Assembly: GCA_964036275.1 (NCBI GenBank)
Contig: OZ038435.1
Coordinates: 3,162,001 to 3,226,000, forward strand
Source of the DNA: Litoditis marina
Lineage: Eukaryota > Nematoda > Chromadorea > Rhabditida > Rhabditidae
DNA: 64,000 nucleotides
Direction of reading: 5' to 3'
Shown: positions 1 through 13,118 of the stretch, in pieces
How the letters are laid out: each line of letters begins with the position of its first letter
How positions within the stretch are numbered: position 1 is the first letter of the stretch
Translations under genes and position numbers: made by a program
Notes under the pieces: generated by a model
Database searches by the model: none
What the model was told of the DNA's origin: nothing
The model's input: only the letters and a program-made list of their open reading frames with translations

Positions 1-665
1 TTTAAGTTCGGTTTTTCGGTTTCTGGTCCAAATTCGATGACGTTGCAGAGATAACAAAGAACAAATGCAACAATGTAATGTTGGCCGCTCGTACTGATAA
101 AGAACAATGTACTTGGAACAGGATATTCGTACAAAGAGAGTATTGGTTGTATAGTGAATTGGAACGAAGTTTAATAGAATAGAATAGAATAGAATAGATT
201 TATTCAACATGTGACTTTCCACATTTTGAAATGTGGCACTCCATGAACTTCCATGAATTTTAACTGAATGAACTGAGCCGTAAAGTAATTGAGTTATTTA
301 AAGTAAACATATTCATTTACCAAACTAATTGAGTGCGTTTTCTGTATACTATGTTTCACTCGTTTCACTCGTTCCGGACAGTTACAGTACTGAACTGCCT
401 AATGACTGTTTCGTAGTGAAAACATAGATTTCCAAGAAAATATATTTGAACGTGTGTGGTTCTTCTTTTAAGAGATTCGATTTTTCTCACGTTTTTTTAA
501 GTTAACATATTCATCGTTTTTCCAGCTCTCTATGATCAGTTTGAAGTATTAACCAAGAAATTGAGCGACTATCATGTGGAACTACGTATGATAGCGTTGA
601 CTGCATATTTTCAAAATTGTAAAAGAAAAATATATGCATTGTAAAGTTTGAAAGTAATTTCTCAC
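1..665. other. Left edge, no recognisable exon
   Basis: This stretch should hold the next exon of the omega GST but none is visible on the minus strand. On the plus strand a TTTTTCCAG acceptor at about 516-524 opens a frame of about 37 codons ending at a stop near 636 (starts LYDQFEVLTKKLSDY). It could be the last exon of a convergent gene from the left, or chance. A dispersed (GAATA)n-tailed repeat sits at 172-240. Confidence 0.4.
172..240 (-). repeat. Dispersed repeat with (TATTC)n tail, copy 1
   Basis: The plus strand reads GAATAGAATAGA repeats followed by TTTATTCAACATGTGACTTT. The same block recurs at 27216-27266. Read on the minus strand it ends in AATAAA followed by a pentamer array, like the microsatellite 3' tail of some non-LTR retroposons. 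The class is inferred from the tail only. Confidence 0.5.
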
Positions 666-2583
666 CCCAGCCAGCTGGTCTGTGAGTAGTTTCTGTTGAT
701 ACTTCTCGAAGGGGTCGGAGGACAGAATACGGGGTCCCGGGAAGGAATCGTCCAGGAATTCCGGAATCAAACCCGACTCAAGAACTTCCTGGAAAGGTAG
801 AAAATACTTATATGAAGATATTTCAGCAATTTTCTTGATTAATTTTAACCTATTTAGAAGTATTCTAGGAAACCGTACCTCTGAGAAAGATGAAGTGGTA
901 ACCATTCTGGTTCTTGAGCATGAGTTTCTTTCCTGACTGGTTTGATATTTTCTGATAGAACATTCACCACGGACGTTTCATGGATGTCCAATATGTGATA
1001 AATAATAATTTCTTGGTCAACACGAAATATTTAATTTCCCATATTTCCCACCTTTCCATTGTACTCAAATGTGGGTACTTTGCCCGCGGGGTTCTTCTTG
1101 AAGTACCACTCCGGTTTGTCCTGCAGATGAATGTTCACGATCTCACACCTGAAATATAGCTGGTGAACGGCTCGTGAATTCTTACAGTACGATGTTTAGA
1201 GTTATAGTGAACTTTTTGATGACTTAAGAAAATATTTTGATTCAATGTTTTTCAGAGCCTCTCTTTGAGCCAACGACCAAAACACTTTTTTGTAAAATGG
1301 AAGTTTTGCTATACACTAGGCATACAGTACACGTAGGAATAATAGTCACTAGGAGACTATGACCTAGTGAGTATGGGGACAGTTACCTGAAAACCTAAAA
1401 TTAATTAGAAAACAAACCCTGCAGTAATATAAATTAGCATCCATAGTTAACTCTGTCCAAACCAAGCCTATGCGCTGTAAGTTGCCCTACTCAGCTGTGT
1501 TTGTAGTTTGATTCTTGGGCTTTCAGTCGAACCCGTAAATTACGAGTTATAACGAGATCAAACTACAACGAAGATTCGGTCACTCCCTATACATGAGTTT
1601 CAGTGATCCCCGTTTTTAAGAGCAGACGTCACTTTACACTGCACCGATGTATCAGGAATGCCATGAGCCCAGTCGTCAACTGTTTTTTTGCCGGAAAAAA
1701 AGAAGAGCGGACAAACTAATATTATTGATTTTCATAGCTTTCTTAGGTGCTTGTAACTATCTTTCGAAAAGTGATTTGTGTCCTATCTAAATCGAGAACA
1801 GATCCTTGTACTTTTCTAATGCATAGTTTTCACTAAATTACTAGTAGATTTGCGAATTACAGGCTAAGACAGTCTACGTCTCTCCGACCTGTACACTCTC
1901 CCGTCGAGGCCACTACAAAAGTGACTGGCCAATTAGCTGGGAATTGTCTGAGTACTCACGGTATGTTCTTCTTGGCCATATAGATGATAACTCTCTGGGT
2001 CCAGGGGCAAAATCTCATGTTGTACATACGGGCATGGCCGGGCGCCAATGGGGCTGGCTCCGGATCGCCTGAAGGTGGAAAATGAGAATATTGCTTGCAA
2101 AATTGAGAAAAAAGCCCTTTCCGCGTTTTAGGCTGTTTCTTTTCTAATTGTCGTTTTTTTATCTAGTTTTTCAGAAGTTTTATACTTTGTTTTCTGAATC
2201 AACTGGTTCATTAAATACTCCATTCTATCAACTACTTCAATGAATATTACCAGTCGAATAATGAAGTTGTTTTGAATTAGTTTTGACTGTTTCTGGAACA
2301 AAAACTGATATAAAGTGATCTTTATTATAATTCGACCCCCGCAGCTCCGTGTGCAACTTGATAGCAAAGTTGGTAAATAGAGAGCACTCGCGAGAGGACA
2401 GCTTTGAGAAAGAGAAGAAAAAACTAACAAAAAATGAGAGGAAAGTGAGGAGTGACAGTGAGCAGGATTGAGTGGCATACAGCGGAAGTTTTGTACTATA
2501 CTTCATACAGATATTCAGTTTTGTTCTACCAACTCACCCTTTCGAAGCGCCTTCGAGTGCAGATTTTTCAGACATCCAGACAT
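666..2583 (-). CDS. gsto: Glutathione S-transferase, omega class (partial)
   Basis: Four exons on the minus strand join in phase: 2583-2538, 2068-1960, 1148-1052, 788-666 (375 nt, 125 codons). Residues 30-40 read [11 protein letters not shown], with C36 in the CPW active-site motif typical of omega GSTs, which use cysteine rather than tyrosine or serine for glutathione-dependent thiol transfer and dehydroascorbate reduction. Then come the [15 protein letters not shown] segment (thioredoxin-fold G-site, cis-proline VP) and [16 protein letters not shown], which leads into the helical domain. The start follows a CATTTTCAG acceptor by seven bases, as for a trans-spliced message. Family members are about 240-250 residues, so the helical C-terminal half is missing. 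A splice donor follows 666 on the minus strand, but I see no GST-like exon in the 665 bases left of it. The gene either runs out of the window through a long intron or is broken. Identity is sure; completeness is not. Confidence 0.85.
1497..1570. mobile_element. Foldback element, TGTAGTTTGAT family
   Basis: The ends TTTGTAGTTTGAT and ATCAAACTACAA form an inverted repeat around about 45 bases. It lies in GST intron 2. The same end sequences recur at 26404, 50540, 51872 and in degraded form elsewhere in the window. Confidence 0.65.
1868..1951. repeat. Dispersed repeat, CAGAC/GTCTGAG family, copy 1
   Basis: It shares an extended match with 55201-55304 and, inverted, 59368-59461: a GTCTCTCYGACCT block, then a block close to CTGGCCAATTAGCTGGGAAT, ending in GTCTGAG. 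It sits in GST intron 2, only about 8 bases from the splice donor of exon 2. Confidence 0.6.
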
Positions 2584-3468
2584 TTTGGTTCTGAAAATGT
2601 AAAGATACCAAAACTGTACTCATCCTCGTGAAATCGGCCAAAGCAATTAAATAAAGGGAACACAGTATGGCTTGGAAAGATGACTGTGGAATTATATTAT
2701 TTAAAAAGTCTTCATAATTCGGTTCTTACTAGTTTCAATCAACACTTTTCCGGGAACTTGTAGGATATTTATCTCTCACCGAGCATTTGAGAATAGTATT
2801 CCCCTATCAAAATCGAAAAATTCTATGTTTCAAATGGAGAACTTCGTGTCCGCCAAAAACCGGTTCTACACTTTATAAAGTACTCCCGAACTAATCCTAT
2901 GCGCTCGCTTTATTTTGCACTTCGAGTCTGTCCGAAAATCACTACAGGAATTGCAGAAACTTTACAAAAAATTCTGTTTTATTTGTACGCAGCAGTTAAG
3001 TGAACTGGCCAAACATTTTGCCAAACGTTCGCCATCTATAAAATTTTATTTTGTTTTTAAAGCTTTTCGCATTGGTAATAAAAGATTACAAACAAGATTG
3101 AAGTCCCGTTCGATAGTCAATATCATTCCAGCGTGTAATCATACAGTAAGCAATAAATATTTCAAATGATGGCTTGTTTCTACTCCAAAATCAATAATAC
3201 AGGAATGGTGCATTGTGCTGAACCGAAAATTCTAAAGAACTTTACGTGTTGAAAACAAACAGCAAGGTGTAAAAGCATACTGTTGTGACACCACGTAGCA
3301 ATCAAAATTACAACAACCGGGAGAAAAGATCAAAAAGGGAAAAATGCTTATTTAACTGATATTTTAGCCTCTTGGTATATGGTCAATCATATAACAAAAA
3401 GTTTGTATTTAACGCTTGTGACATGAAATAACTTTGGTTGTAGAGTAAACATGCAGGCGTTCTTTCTA

Positions 3469-3623
3469 AGACAATGGGGGCCCAGTCGCCGCCCAGTCTG
3501 GGCCCACTCGCCGCCCACTCTGGGCCTACTAACGCGCTGACTGGCCGCTACTGGGCCACATGTGGGCGGCGAGTGGGCCTAGACTGGGCGGCGACTGGGC
3601 CCAGACTGGGCGGCGACTGGGCC
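3469..3623. repeat. GGGCC-rich foldback block
   Basis: Units close to ACTGGGCGGCGACTGGGC on the right pair with GCCCAGTCGCCGCCCAGT units on the left, giving a GC-rich hairpin of about 150 bases in AT-rich DNA. Its left end, AGACAATGGGGGCCCAGT, is repeated exactly and inverted at 6118-6135. Confidence 0.75.
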
Positions 3624-4747
3624 AAAAAAGTATAAAAAACTTCCCTGGGCTCAGAAAAACGGAAATAATGAAAGGGTTTGATCCCGTTGAAGCAGGTACT
3701 AAAACAGTTGCTTAATATCATTCATTCATACAACAAAACATCAATAACAACAATATCCGAAAAGATATCAAAAATGCCCATTTCAACTTCCAACTAAACA
3801 ATTGATTATAAACTACTCCGGTATTCAGGTTCTATCTAAACTATACTGAAAGTTAAATGAGTAGTCACGTGAAGTTTGTATTCTAATCACGGACTTGGTC
3901 ATTGCATGTTTCTCAATTCTGCTGTGTTTGAAATGTATCACGTGACTATGCAATTGACAAACAGTGTTACAAACTCGAAAACCTACTTAATTTCGGATTT
4001 GCAGACATGACCGAACGATCAAATGCCGCGGATTCCCATGAACAGGCTACTTTTCGTGAAATAGTGATTCTACTGGCATACAGTCCTAGTTCTGACACAT
4101 AATGGGCCAATTTTATATCTAACCAGGTTTTCAGGTAGATTGACCGTTTTTTCAAGTTACTTGAGTGGGGAACCTTGTGACCTAGAAACGGAATCTGGTT
4201 AGCCTCAAAAGTAACAGTAAAGATAAATTTTCGGCTCGAATTAGAGGGTAACCTATTGTTGATTCCAGGAAAAAAGGTTACCAAAAGACCTAAAAACCCG
4301 ATTTGATATTGAATTCACCATATGGTGGTCAATTACAGCACATTACGGTAAAAATACAAAAACATCATGAGAAACTAACGAATGACCACGATACTATCAC
4401 TTCCGTTGAATGAAGTAATAACCAGCATAGGACTCTTCAGTGGTTGCGCTCCTTTCTCCTGCACATCAAAGTTCCCACAAGTTCGGCTCTGAAATGAGTG
4501 TTCTGTGGGTAAGAAATGGCTGAATTTATTCGAATTCGTCATTCAGCACACACCCATTCTACATCTGAGAGAGTGAGGAGTTGAGGTGAACATGCCGCGA
4601 TCATATCGATGAACGATCTATGGTTGAAGTCGGATGAACGTAGTTAGGTTGATTTGCACATACACCAATTTGCAACTTGAAAACAGGCATTGTTTTGTGC
4701 CGTTTACGTGTTTACGAAGAACTTTTTTCTCGCGTTGGGTGCAACAA

Positions 4748-5050
4748 CTGGGGCCAATTCACTGGAGAACCAGGTCCTTCCCGAACCAAATCGCAAACCA
4801 GTCACTGGAGAACCGAACCGAACCGATCTAACCGATTTTTGACCGGTTCTCCAGTGAATGCCCCGAACCGAACCGGGATAGACTCATTTTACTTTGTCTA
4901 CGACTTTAACTCATGATTAATGTCGGTTCGGTTCGAAGCATTCACTGGAGAACCGGTCGGTTCAGAAGTCGGTTCGGTTCAGTTGGTTCGGTTCTCCAGT
5001 GCCCGGTTCGCGGTTTGGTTCGGGAAGGACCCGGTTCTCCAGTGAATTCG
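4748..5050. mobile_element. 300-bp foldback with GGTTCTCCAGTGAA subrepeats
   Basis: The left arm (4748-4875) and right arm (4923-5050) are inverted copies of each other, about 125 bases each around a 47-base spacer. Inside each arm, TTCACTGGAGAACC occurs in both orientations together with GAACCGAACCG runs. The structure suits a non-autonomous foldback transposon. No coding capacity. Confidence 0.8.
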
Positions 5051-6049
5051 CCTGGTCCACAGCTCAGAAACTACTTAAATTACCTTAGAAATGAGAGCCG
5101 TGATCTAAATTATTCACTGTTAGAGATTGTAGAGAATCATATTTTGCTTCAATCATCACAATTTTCAGACATTACGCGAATACGTGAAAATAAATCAGAA
5201 GAGTTAATTTGTGAACACAATGAACGATATTTCTATACTTTGGAAAAGAAGGGTTTTATTTTTAAACCAATTTTACTAGATATAATTCTATAATGAAACA
5301 GTGAAAGATGTCAGCGAAACCGTTTTGTATCATGTTTGAGAAAAAAATTTGCCTACTTTTCATGCGGCAAAAAATATGACAAACTTGTTTTAGGCGGCAC
5401 ATTCCAAAATATTCCTGAACAGTACTCCAAATCCTAGTATAATGTTGAAAGAACAGATACGAGTGAATCAGGAAGCGTTTACTGACTGCCTCCTAGAAAC
5501 ATAGTAGTAGGTGTCAATCTTCCTCTAATTCCTGAACGCACCTGTAGAACTTCCCAGAGGCGTATCTTCTCCGTCATTGGATGAATTCATTGAAAACTCT
5601 CTGAAAATTAAGTTTTGGAACGATAAAAATGTACCAAACAATGATCCAAAATGTAAATAGCCAAATCAGTTTCCCAGTTTACAAAATTTTTCATGTTATT
5701 TGAAACGAATAAATTTGTGATATGGATAGTTTGCAAATGAATCCCGGGATGATTCACAGAGTACTGAGAAATAACAGAGCACACTTGAGTCAAAAAATTA
5801 ACATTTGGGAAATAAGGCTAAAAATGACGTAATGAGCTTGAACTAGTTTTATTGATGAGAACCTTACGTTGGCCAAAAACACTTCGAAATATTCCATAAC
5901 AAAAGTATATTACAAAAAAATTGATAAAAAATAACTATAAACAAGAAAAACGAACTGAAAATATAAGTTGAAAATTTGAGTTTTGAGTTCGAGAGGTGCG
6001 TCGCAGTCAACCGCGACGCAGCTTTGGAATGGATGAGCCATCCCCATTA

Positions 6050-6135
6050 GCGGGCAGGTGGGCGGCGACTGGGCCGGAACTCGCGGCTAGTGGGCCAACC
6101 CACCCGAGTGGGCGGCAACTGGGCCCCCATTGTCT
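6050..6135. repeat. GGGCC-rich block, second copy
   Basis: It contains GTGGGCGGCGACTGGGCC and ends in ACTGGGCCCCCATTGTCT, the exact reverse complement of the left end of the 3469 block. The two may be opposite-facing copies of one repeat or the two ends of a 2.67-kb element. Confidence 0.7.
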
Positions 6136-7008
6136 GAGTTGGTATTAAACACGGACAGGGTTCTCCGTTCAGCGATGTTATCTAAAATCGATACCCAATC
6201 CGTGTGTTCCACTAACTTTTAACTGAATAGCTCAGCTCAATTCATAAACCAGTTTCATAACAATGGAATATCTATCTCACTTGGATGAATATGAAAGGTT
6301 ACAGAACAGGATGATTGTCAGTTGTATGTTGATACGGCAATGGTCCACGTTTCAACTTGTGAAAAAAAATGTTTCTAAGGAAAGATTCTGCTAAAGTTGA
6401 GCAAGATCCAGGTTTGCGAAGTATTTATAAAGGCAAATATCGGCGCCGAATCATGACAAATAGAGCCGTAGAAAATGCTGACAAAGTAAGTGTGATGATG
6501 ACAAAAGATTACAGATGATTTTTGGTGTTCCCAATACTATTTGTGTTTTCCAATGTTTTTATATTGAATTAATCGAACGTTCATATCATTCTTTAGTTCA
6601 ACATAATATAGCATTCCATACTCGAGTTCTTAGGAGTTCTTGGATTCAACATGTTCACAAAGACTTCTTAAATACTTTCAAGAACGCAATGCAAAAGAGC
6701 ACATCTGGATAGCATGCTATTGTAACCACTCCTATGATTTTCTATTAGTGGTGTACCAACATCCAATAACGTGAAAAGTTCCGATGAGTATGCCTTTGAT
6801 ATTTAAAACCAACGCACACTTCGCGTTCCAAGTGATGATCTAGGCGTATACAGCCGTTCGTATTAGTAATCGGAGATATTTTTTCCCGGCCAGTCAATTA
6901 TTTCAAATGTTTTGTTTTTTCTTCTGCTGATCCTTTATTTACTAACTGAAGAATACTTCACTTATTATTATATTCCTAGACATTTTCATATGCTGAATAT
7001 TTTTCGAA

Positions 7009-9821
<2,813 letters not shown>

Positions 9822-10459
9822 TGATCTCGTTTCCATTTTATAAATTCATCATGCTTTACTTATTGTTTTCAACGTTAAGAAAGTCCATTTCATTTTTTTC
9901 AGCTAGGAGACGGGTTAATAATGTACTATGCATCCACGTAGATTAGGACGCACACAACCACGTATTTTCTTTTCTGCGATTGGCTAGGGCTTAACTCCAA
10001 GCTTTGCCGTGATATTTGAGTTCCCTAATTATACGCATGCTTCATTCATTTTTGCATGTCGAAGGTTGTAGTTACTTCGAGAAACATTGCCTTCAAAGCT
10101 GGAAACCGAGACTGCACTTTAACCGCGTTTGTAAGGAGCCGATTTCCAAACTGCTCGACAAGTAATAAATCCCTCTTCAAGACTGTTAAGCAAGAGAGAT
10201 GTGAGCGTTTATTGAAAACAATCACGACATAATACCTCTACCTAGTATGCACTGCATATTTTACTGTGGATGTAGATATATGAGAAACAAACAATCGTTT
10301 ATATTCTGCTAATGCAACAACATCGGGATAAAGGGTTACCCAACCCAAGCTACAATATCTAGAATACTATCGTATCGCTACATACAGCCTTGCTTGAGAT
10401 TAAAGGACAATAGATCAAACTAAACAACATTGCAAATTGACAACAGGAATAGTCTGAAA
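9822..10459. other. Convergent intergenic region, 3' UTRs
   Basis: The 3' ends of cdk-5 and the carrier face each other here. A minus-strand AATAAA at 10213-10208, about 250 bases beyond the carrier stop, could be its polyadenylation signal. No additional gene recognised. Confidence 0.45.
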
Positions 10460-11631
10460 TTACATGTACTTCTGGATCTCGTCGTAGATGGCAAGGACGA
10501 GGGCTCCACCAGTACCACGGAACACGTTGGAAAGGGCTCCCTTGAACATGGCGCTCATTCCCTCGTTGGCAATGATCTTCTTGGCGCAGTCGAGGGTGTT
10601 CTTGTAAAGGACGTCCTTGCGGCCAGACTGCATCATCATACGACGACGAACAGTATCCCAAGGATAGGAAAGAATTCCAGATCCGACGGTGACAACCTAA
10701 AAGTGCAAGTTTAGGTACTAAAACTTGACGCCTACTTCGGAAACCTCCATTCTATTCTAGGTTATTAGAATGTTATTCAATATGGTAAACCTACGACGAT
10801 GAACAGTGATAACTTTTAGTATAGTAAACTTAAGAAAGGTGAATCCACTAATTAAACCGCAGCTGAGGTCTGAAAAATTGAAGGCTCACCTGTGCAATTC
10901 CCCAGGCGGCGAAGAAGTTGAGCTTCTGGTCACCAGCGAACACCATCTTAGCGGTATCGAACATTCCGAAGTAAGCGGCACGGTAGATGATGATACCCTG
11001 GACGGAGACGAAGAAACCACGGTACAATCCAATGGGGCCATCGGACTTCACGATCTTGACGAGGCAGTCGGCAAGTCCCTTGAATTCACGGCTGTCAGCC
11101 TTACCGATATCAGCGGCAAGACGGGTACGAGCGAAATCAAGAGGGTACACGAAGCACAGAGAGGTGGCTCCAGCAGCTCCACCGGAAGCAAGGTTACCGG
11201 CGAAGAACTTCCAGAAGTCCTTCTTCTTGTCGAGTCCATCGAGGAAGATCTTCTTGTATGTATCCTTGAAGGCGAAGTTCAACGCCTGTGTGGGGAAGTA
11301 TCTGATGACATTGGCCATGTTTCCACGCCACAAGGCAGACATACCCTGCTCCTTGGGGACACGGACGAGGACATCCATGATACCCTTGTATCTCTGGTCC
11401 TTGGCGATAGAGGTGGAGGCATCTTGAACCTGCAAAGTATATAATTGACTACTGAAGTTGTTCGTTACGAAATCTGATCTGATAACTATAATTATACAAG
11501 CCCAATATATGCATAAACAACTATGAAAGTTTGATATGGGGAATCTTGAACAAAATGACAGAGGATTGAAATGCATGAACTACATGACAGTTGCAACTTG
11601 CAACTGTGTTCGGAGCCGTACCCGTATGTAT

Positions 11632-11669
<38 letters not shown>

Positions 11670-12166
11670 CTACAGTGTCACAACACTGCTCTACGAGGTG
11701 AGGTTTTTCAATTTCACAGTAAGCACCTAGCTTAAACACTCAATGATCAGGAAATACTTCAGTATACAGAAACTACCGTGATGACAAGGGATATTGTCAC
11801 CAACCAGTTAAATTTGTTATAAAAAAGTAATAAAATATTCACCTGCAGCAAAAGCTTGACACGCTCGATGGGGGCGACGGCTGTCTTGGAGACGGCGGCG
11901 GCGGTACCTAAAATTCGTGATCGAGATAATTTCTACATCATTAATTTCAACAAATATGAAGTATGCTTTCAACGTTTGAAGAGAAGAATACAAATCCCGG
12001 ATAAGTCTTAAACATCGAACGACTCTTTTCCCGAATGAGTGCTGCACTGCCATTATTAGGGCAATAAATTTGTTAAGACCGTGAAATATAATTAAACAGA
12101 CAACTAACCTCCGGAAGCCAGATCAATGAAGAACTTTCTCGTGTTGAATCCTTCGTCTTTACCCAT
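10460..12166 (-). CDS. ant-1: Mitochondrial ADP/ATP carrier (adenine nucleotide translocase)
   Basis: Four exons on the minus strand: 12166-12109, 11907-11843, 11429-10890, 10696-10460, giving 299 residues (family about 300). It is an inner-membrane antiporter exchanging matrix ATP for cytosolic ADP. The three mitochondrial-carrier repeats each carry the PxD/ExxR/K signature: PIERVK near 32, PLDFAR in repeat 2 and PWDTVR at 232-237. The nucleotide carrier hallmark RRRMMM follows at 238-243. The start follows a CTCTGCAG acceptor by a few bases. From memory the protein is close to Caenorhabditis ANT. The central 540-base exon also has a long open frame on the opposite strand, which I treat as a shadow. 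A (TA)n run lies in intron 2. Strongly expressed housekeeping gene by family; numbering of the paralogue is not implied. Confidence 0.97.
11638..11669. repeat. (TA)n microsatellite
   Basis: An uninterrupted AT dinucleotide run in intron 2 of the ADP/ATP carrier gene. Confidence 0.9.
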
Positions 12167-13118
12167 TGTTGCTGCAGAGATTAGCGGTGTGGAGCAGTAG
12201 AAGCCCGGCAAAAGCAAAGGAATTGGAACCGCCCGGGGAATTTTGATTCTTCGGCAAGCCATTCCGTGAAATAGGAACACATGGCTCCCGCAGCGATAAC
12301 CATGGTGTCTTTTTGCCGACTGTAGCGCGCGTATTCAAACAGTTTTACTATTTTTAGGATTATGTCTAGACATTGATTCTCTTGTGTTGCGTCATGAGTT
12401 CCCTCTTTTTATTATTTTCAAATTCTCTTCTCTCAACTATTTCTGGGTTGTGCTAGTGTGTATAAACAGTTGTGGGCCATTCTAATAATAGAGGTTGAAT
12501 TGCAAAAAAACTGAATTGTAATGGAGTTTTTTTGGGATTTGTCACCAATTTTGGGAAAACTTATTCAGTCCTAGTTCGCTTGTCTTCTTTTATATGTATT
12601 GTTTTTTTATTTGCATTGTTCACGTTTTAGCGTCAGTACCTTTCTTCTTCCTCTTCCTAATTTTCTCTAAAATTGGACTCATCCAAAACGTAAAATTAGA
12701 TCAATACAATGAATATAATTGTTACTCTTCACGTTTTAGCGTTAGCAGTTAGTTTGGTGACGTTGTTTCACGTGGTGTGGTTTTGTTTCCCGTTTCATTA
12801 TTCCAAACTATTTTGTATTAAATGGAACTTAGACCCCCCCCTCTTTGCATTTGCGAGAGTAATGTAACGACACCCTTCCCTGCAATGTCATTCACCCAAT
12901 CTCACTCTTTCTTGAGTTGTGCTTTCACCTATACTGTGCTGTTGAGGGGCGGCAACCGACAGCGCGACTAACGATAGTTTAGAGGAAGCAAACATTTGTT
13001 CAAGTCACTAGATGTATGCGTATGTGACTCTCTACTTGAACTTGTGAATAGTAGATAGTTATTAACGGTGTTTTTATTATCAGGTAACAAACGAGCTCCA
13101 TACGCTCACAGAACAAAT
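12167..13118. promoter_or_regulatory. Divergent intergenic region between ANT and abcf-2
   Basis: The start codons of the carrier (minus) and abcf-2 (plus) face away from each other, so this 950-base spacer should hold both promoters. It is AT-rich. A TTTTTATTATCAG acceptor just before 13084 suggests abcf-2 is trans-spliced or has a 5' UTR exon. I see no TATA box that I would defend. Confidence 0.5.

Larger units (their letters stand above)
2584..7008. other. Intergenic region rich in repeats
   Basis: Between the GST start and cdk-5 I find no frame resembling a protein. The short frames have no matching splice context. It holds GGGCC-rich blocks at 3469-3623 and 6050-6135, a 300-bp foldback at 4748-5050, and otherwise AT-rich sequence. 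Confidence 0.6.

Noticed and set aside
516..636. Plus-strand frame LYDQFEVLTKKLSDY after a good acceptor
   Set aside because: One exon only, no identity, and it faces the GST gene; kept as a note for the left edge but not called as a gene.
3469..3623. CRISPR-like array, because of repeated GGGCGGCGACTGGGC units
   Set aside because: Units are contiguous and inverted with no spacers, and the DNA is clearly eukaryotic.
4634..5293. Overlapping frames of 65-126 codons
   Set aside because: They run through the 300-bp foldback and have no splice or protein-family support.
10806..11444. 212-codon open frame on the plus strand
   Set aside because: It lies exactly over the large ADP/ATP carrier exon on the other strand; such antisense frames arise from biased codon use in highly expressed genes, and its translation resembles nothing.
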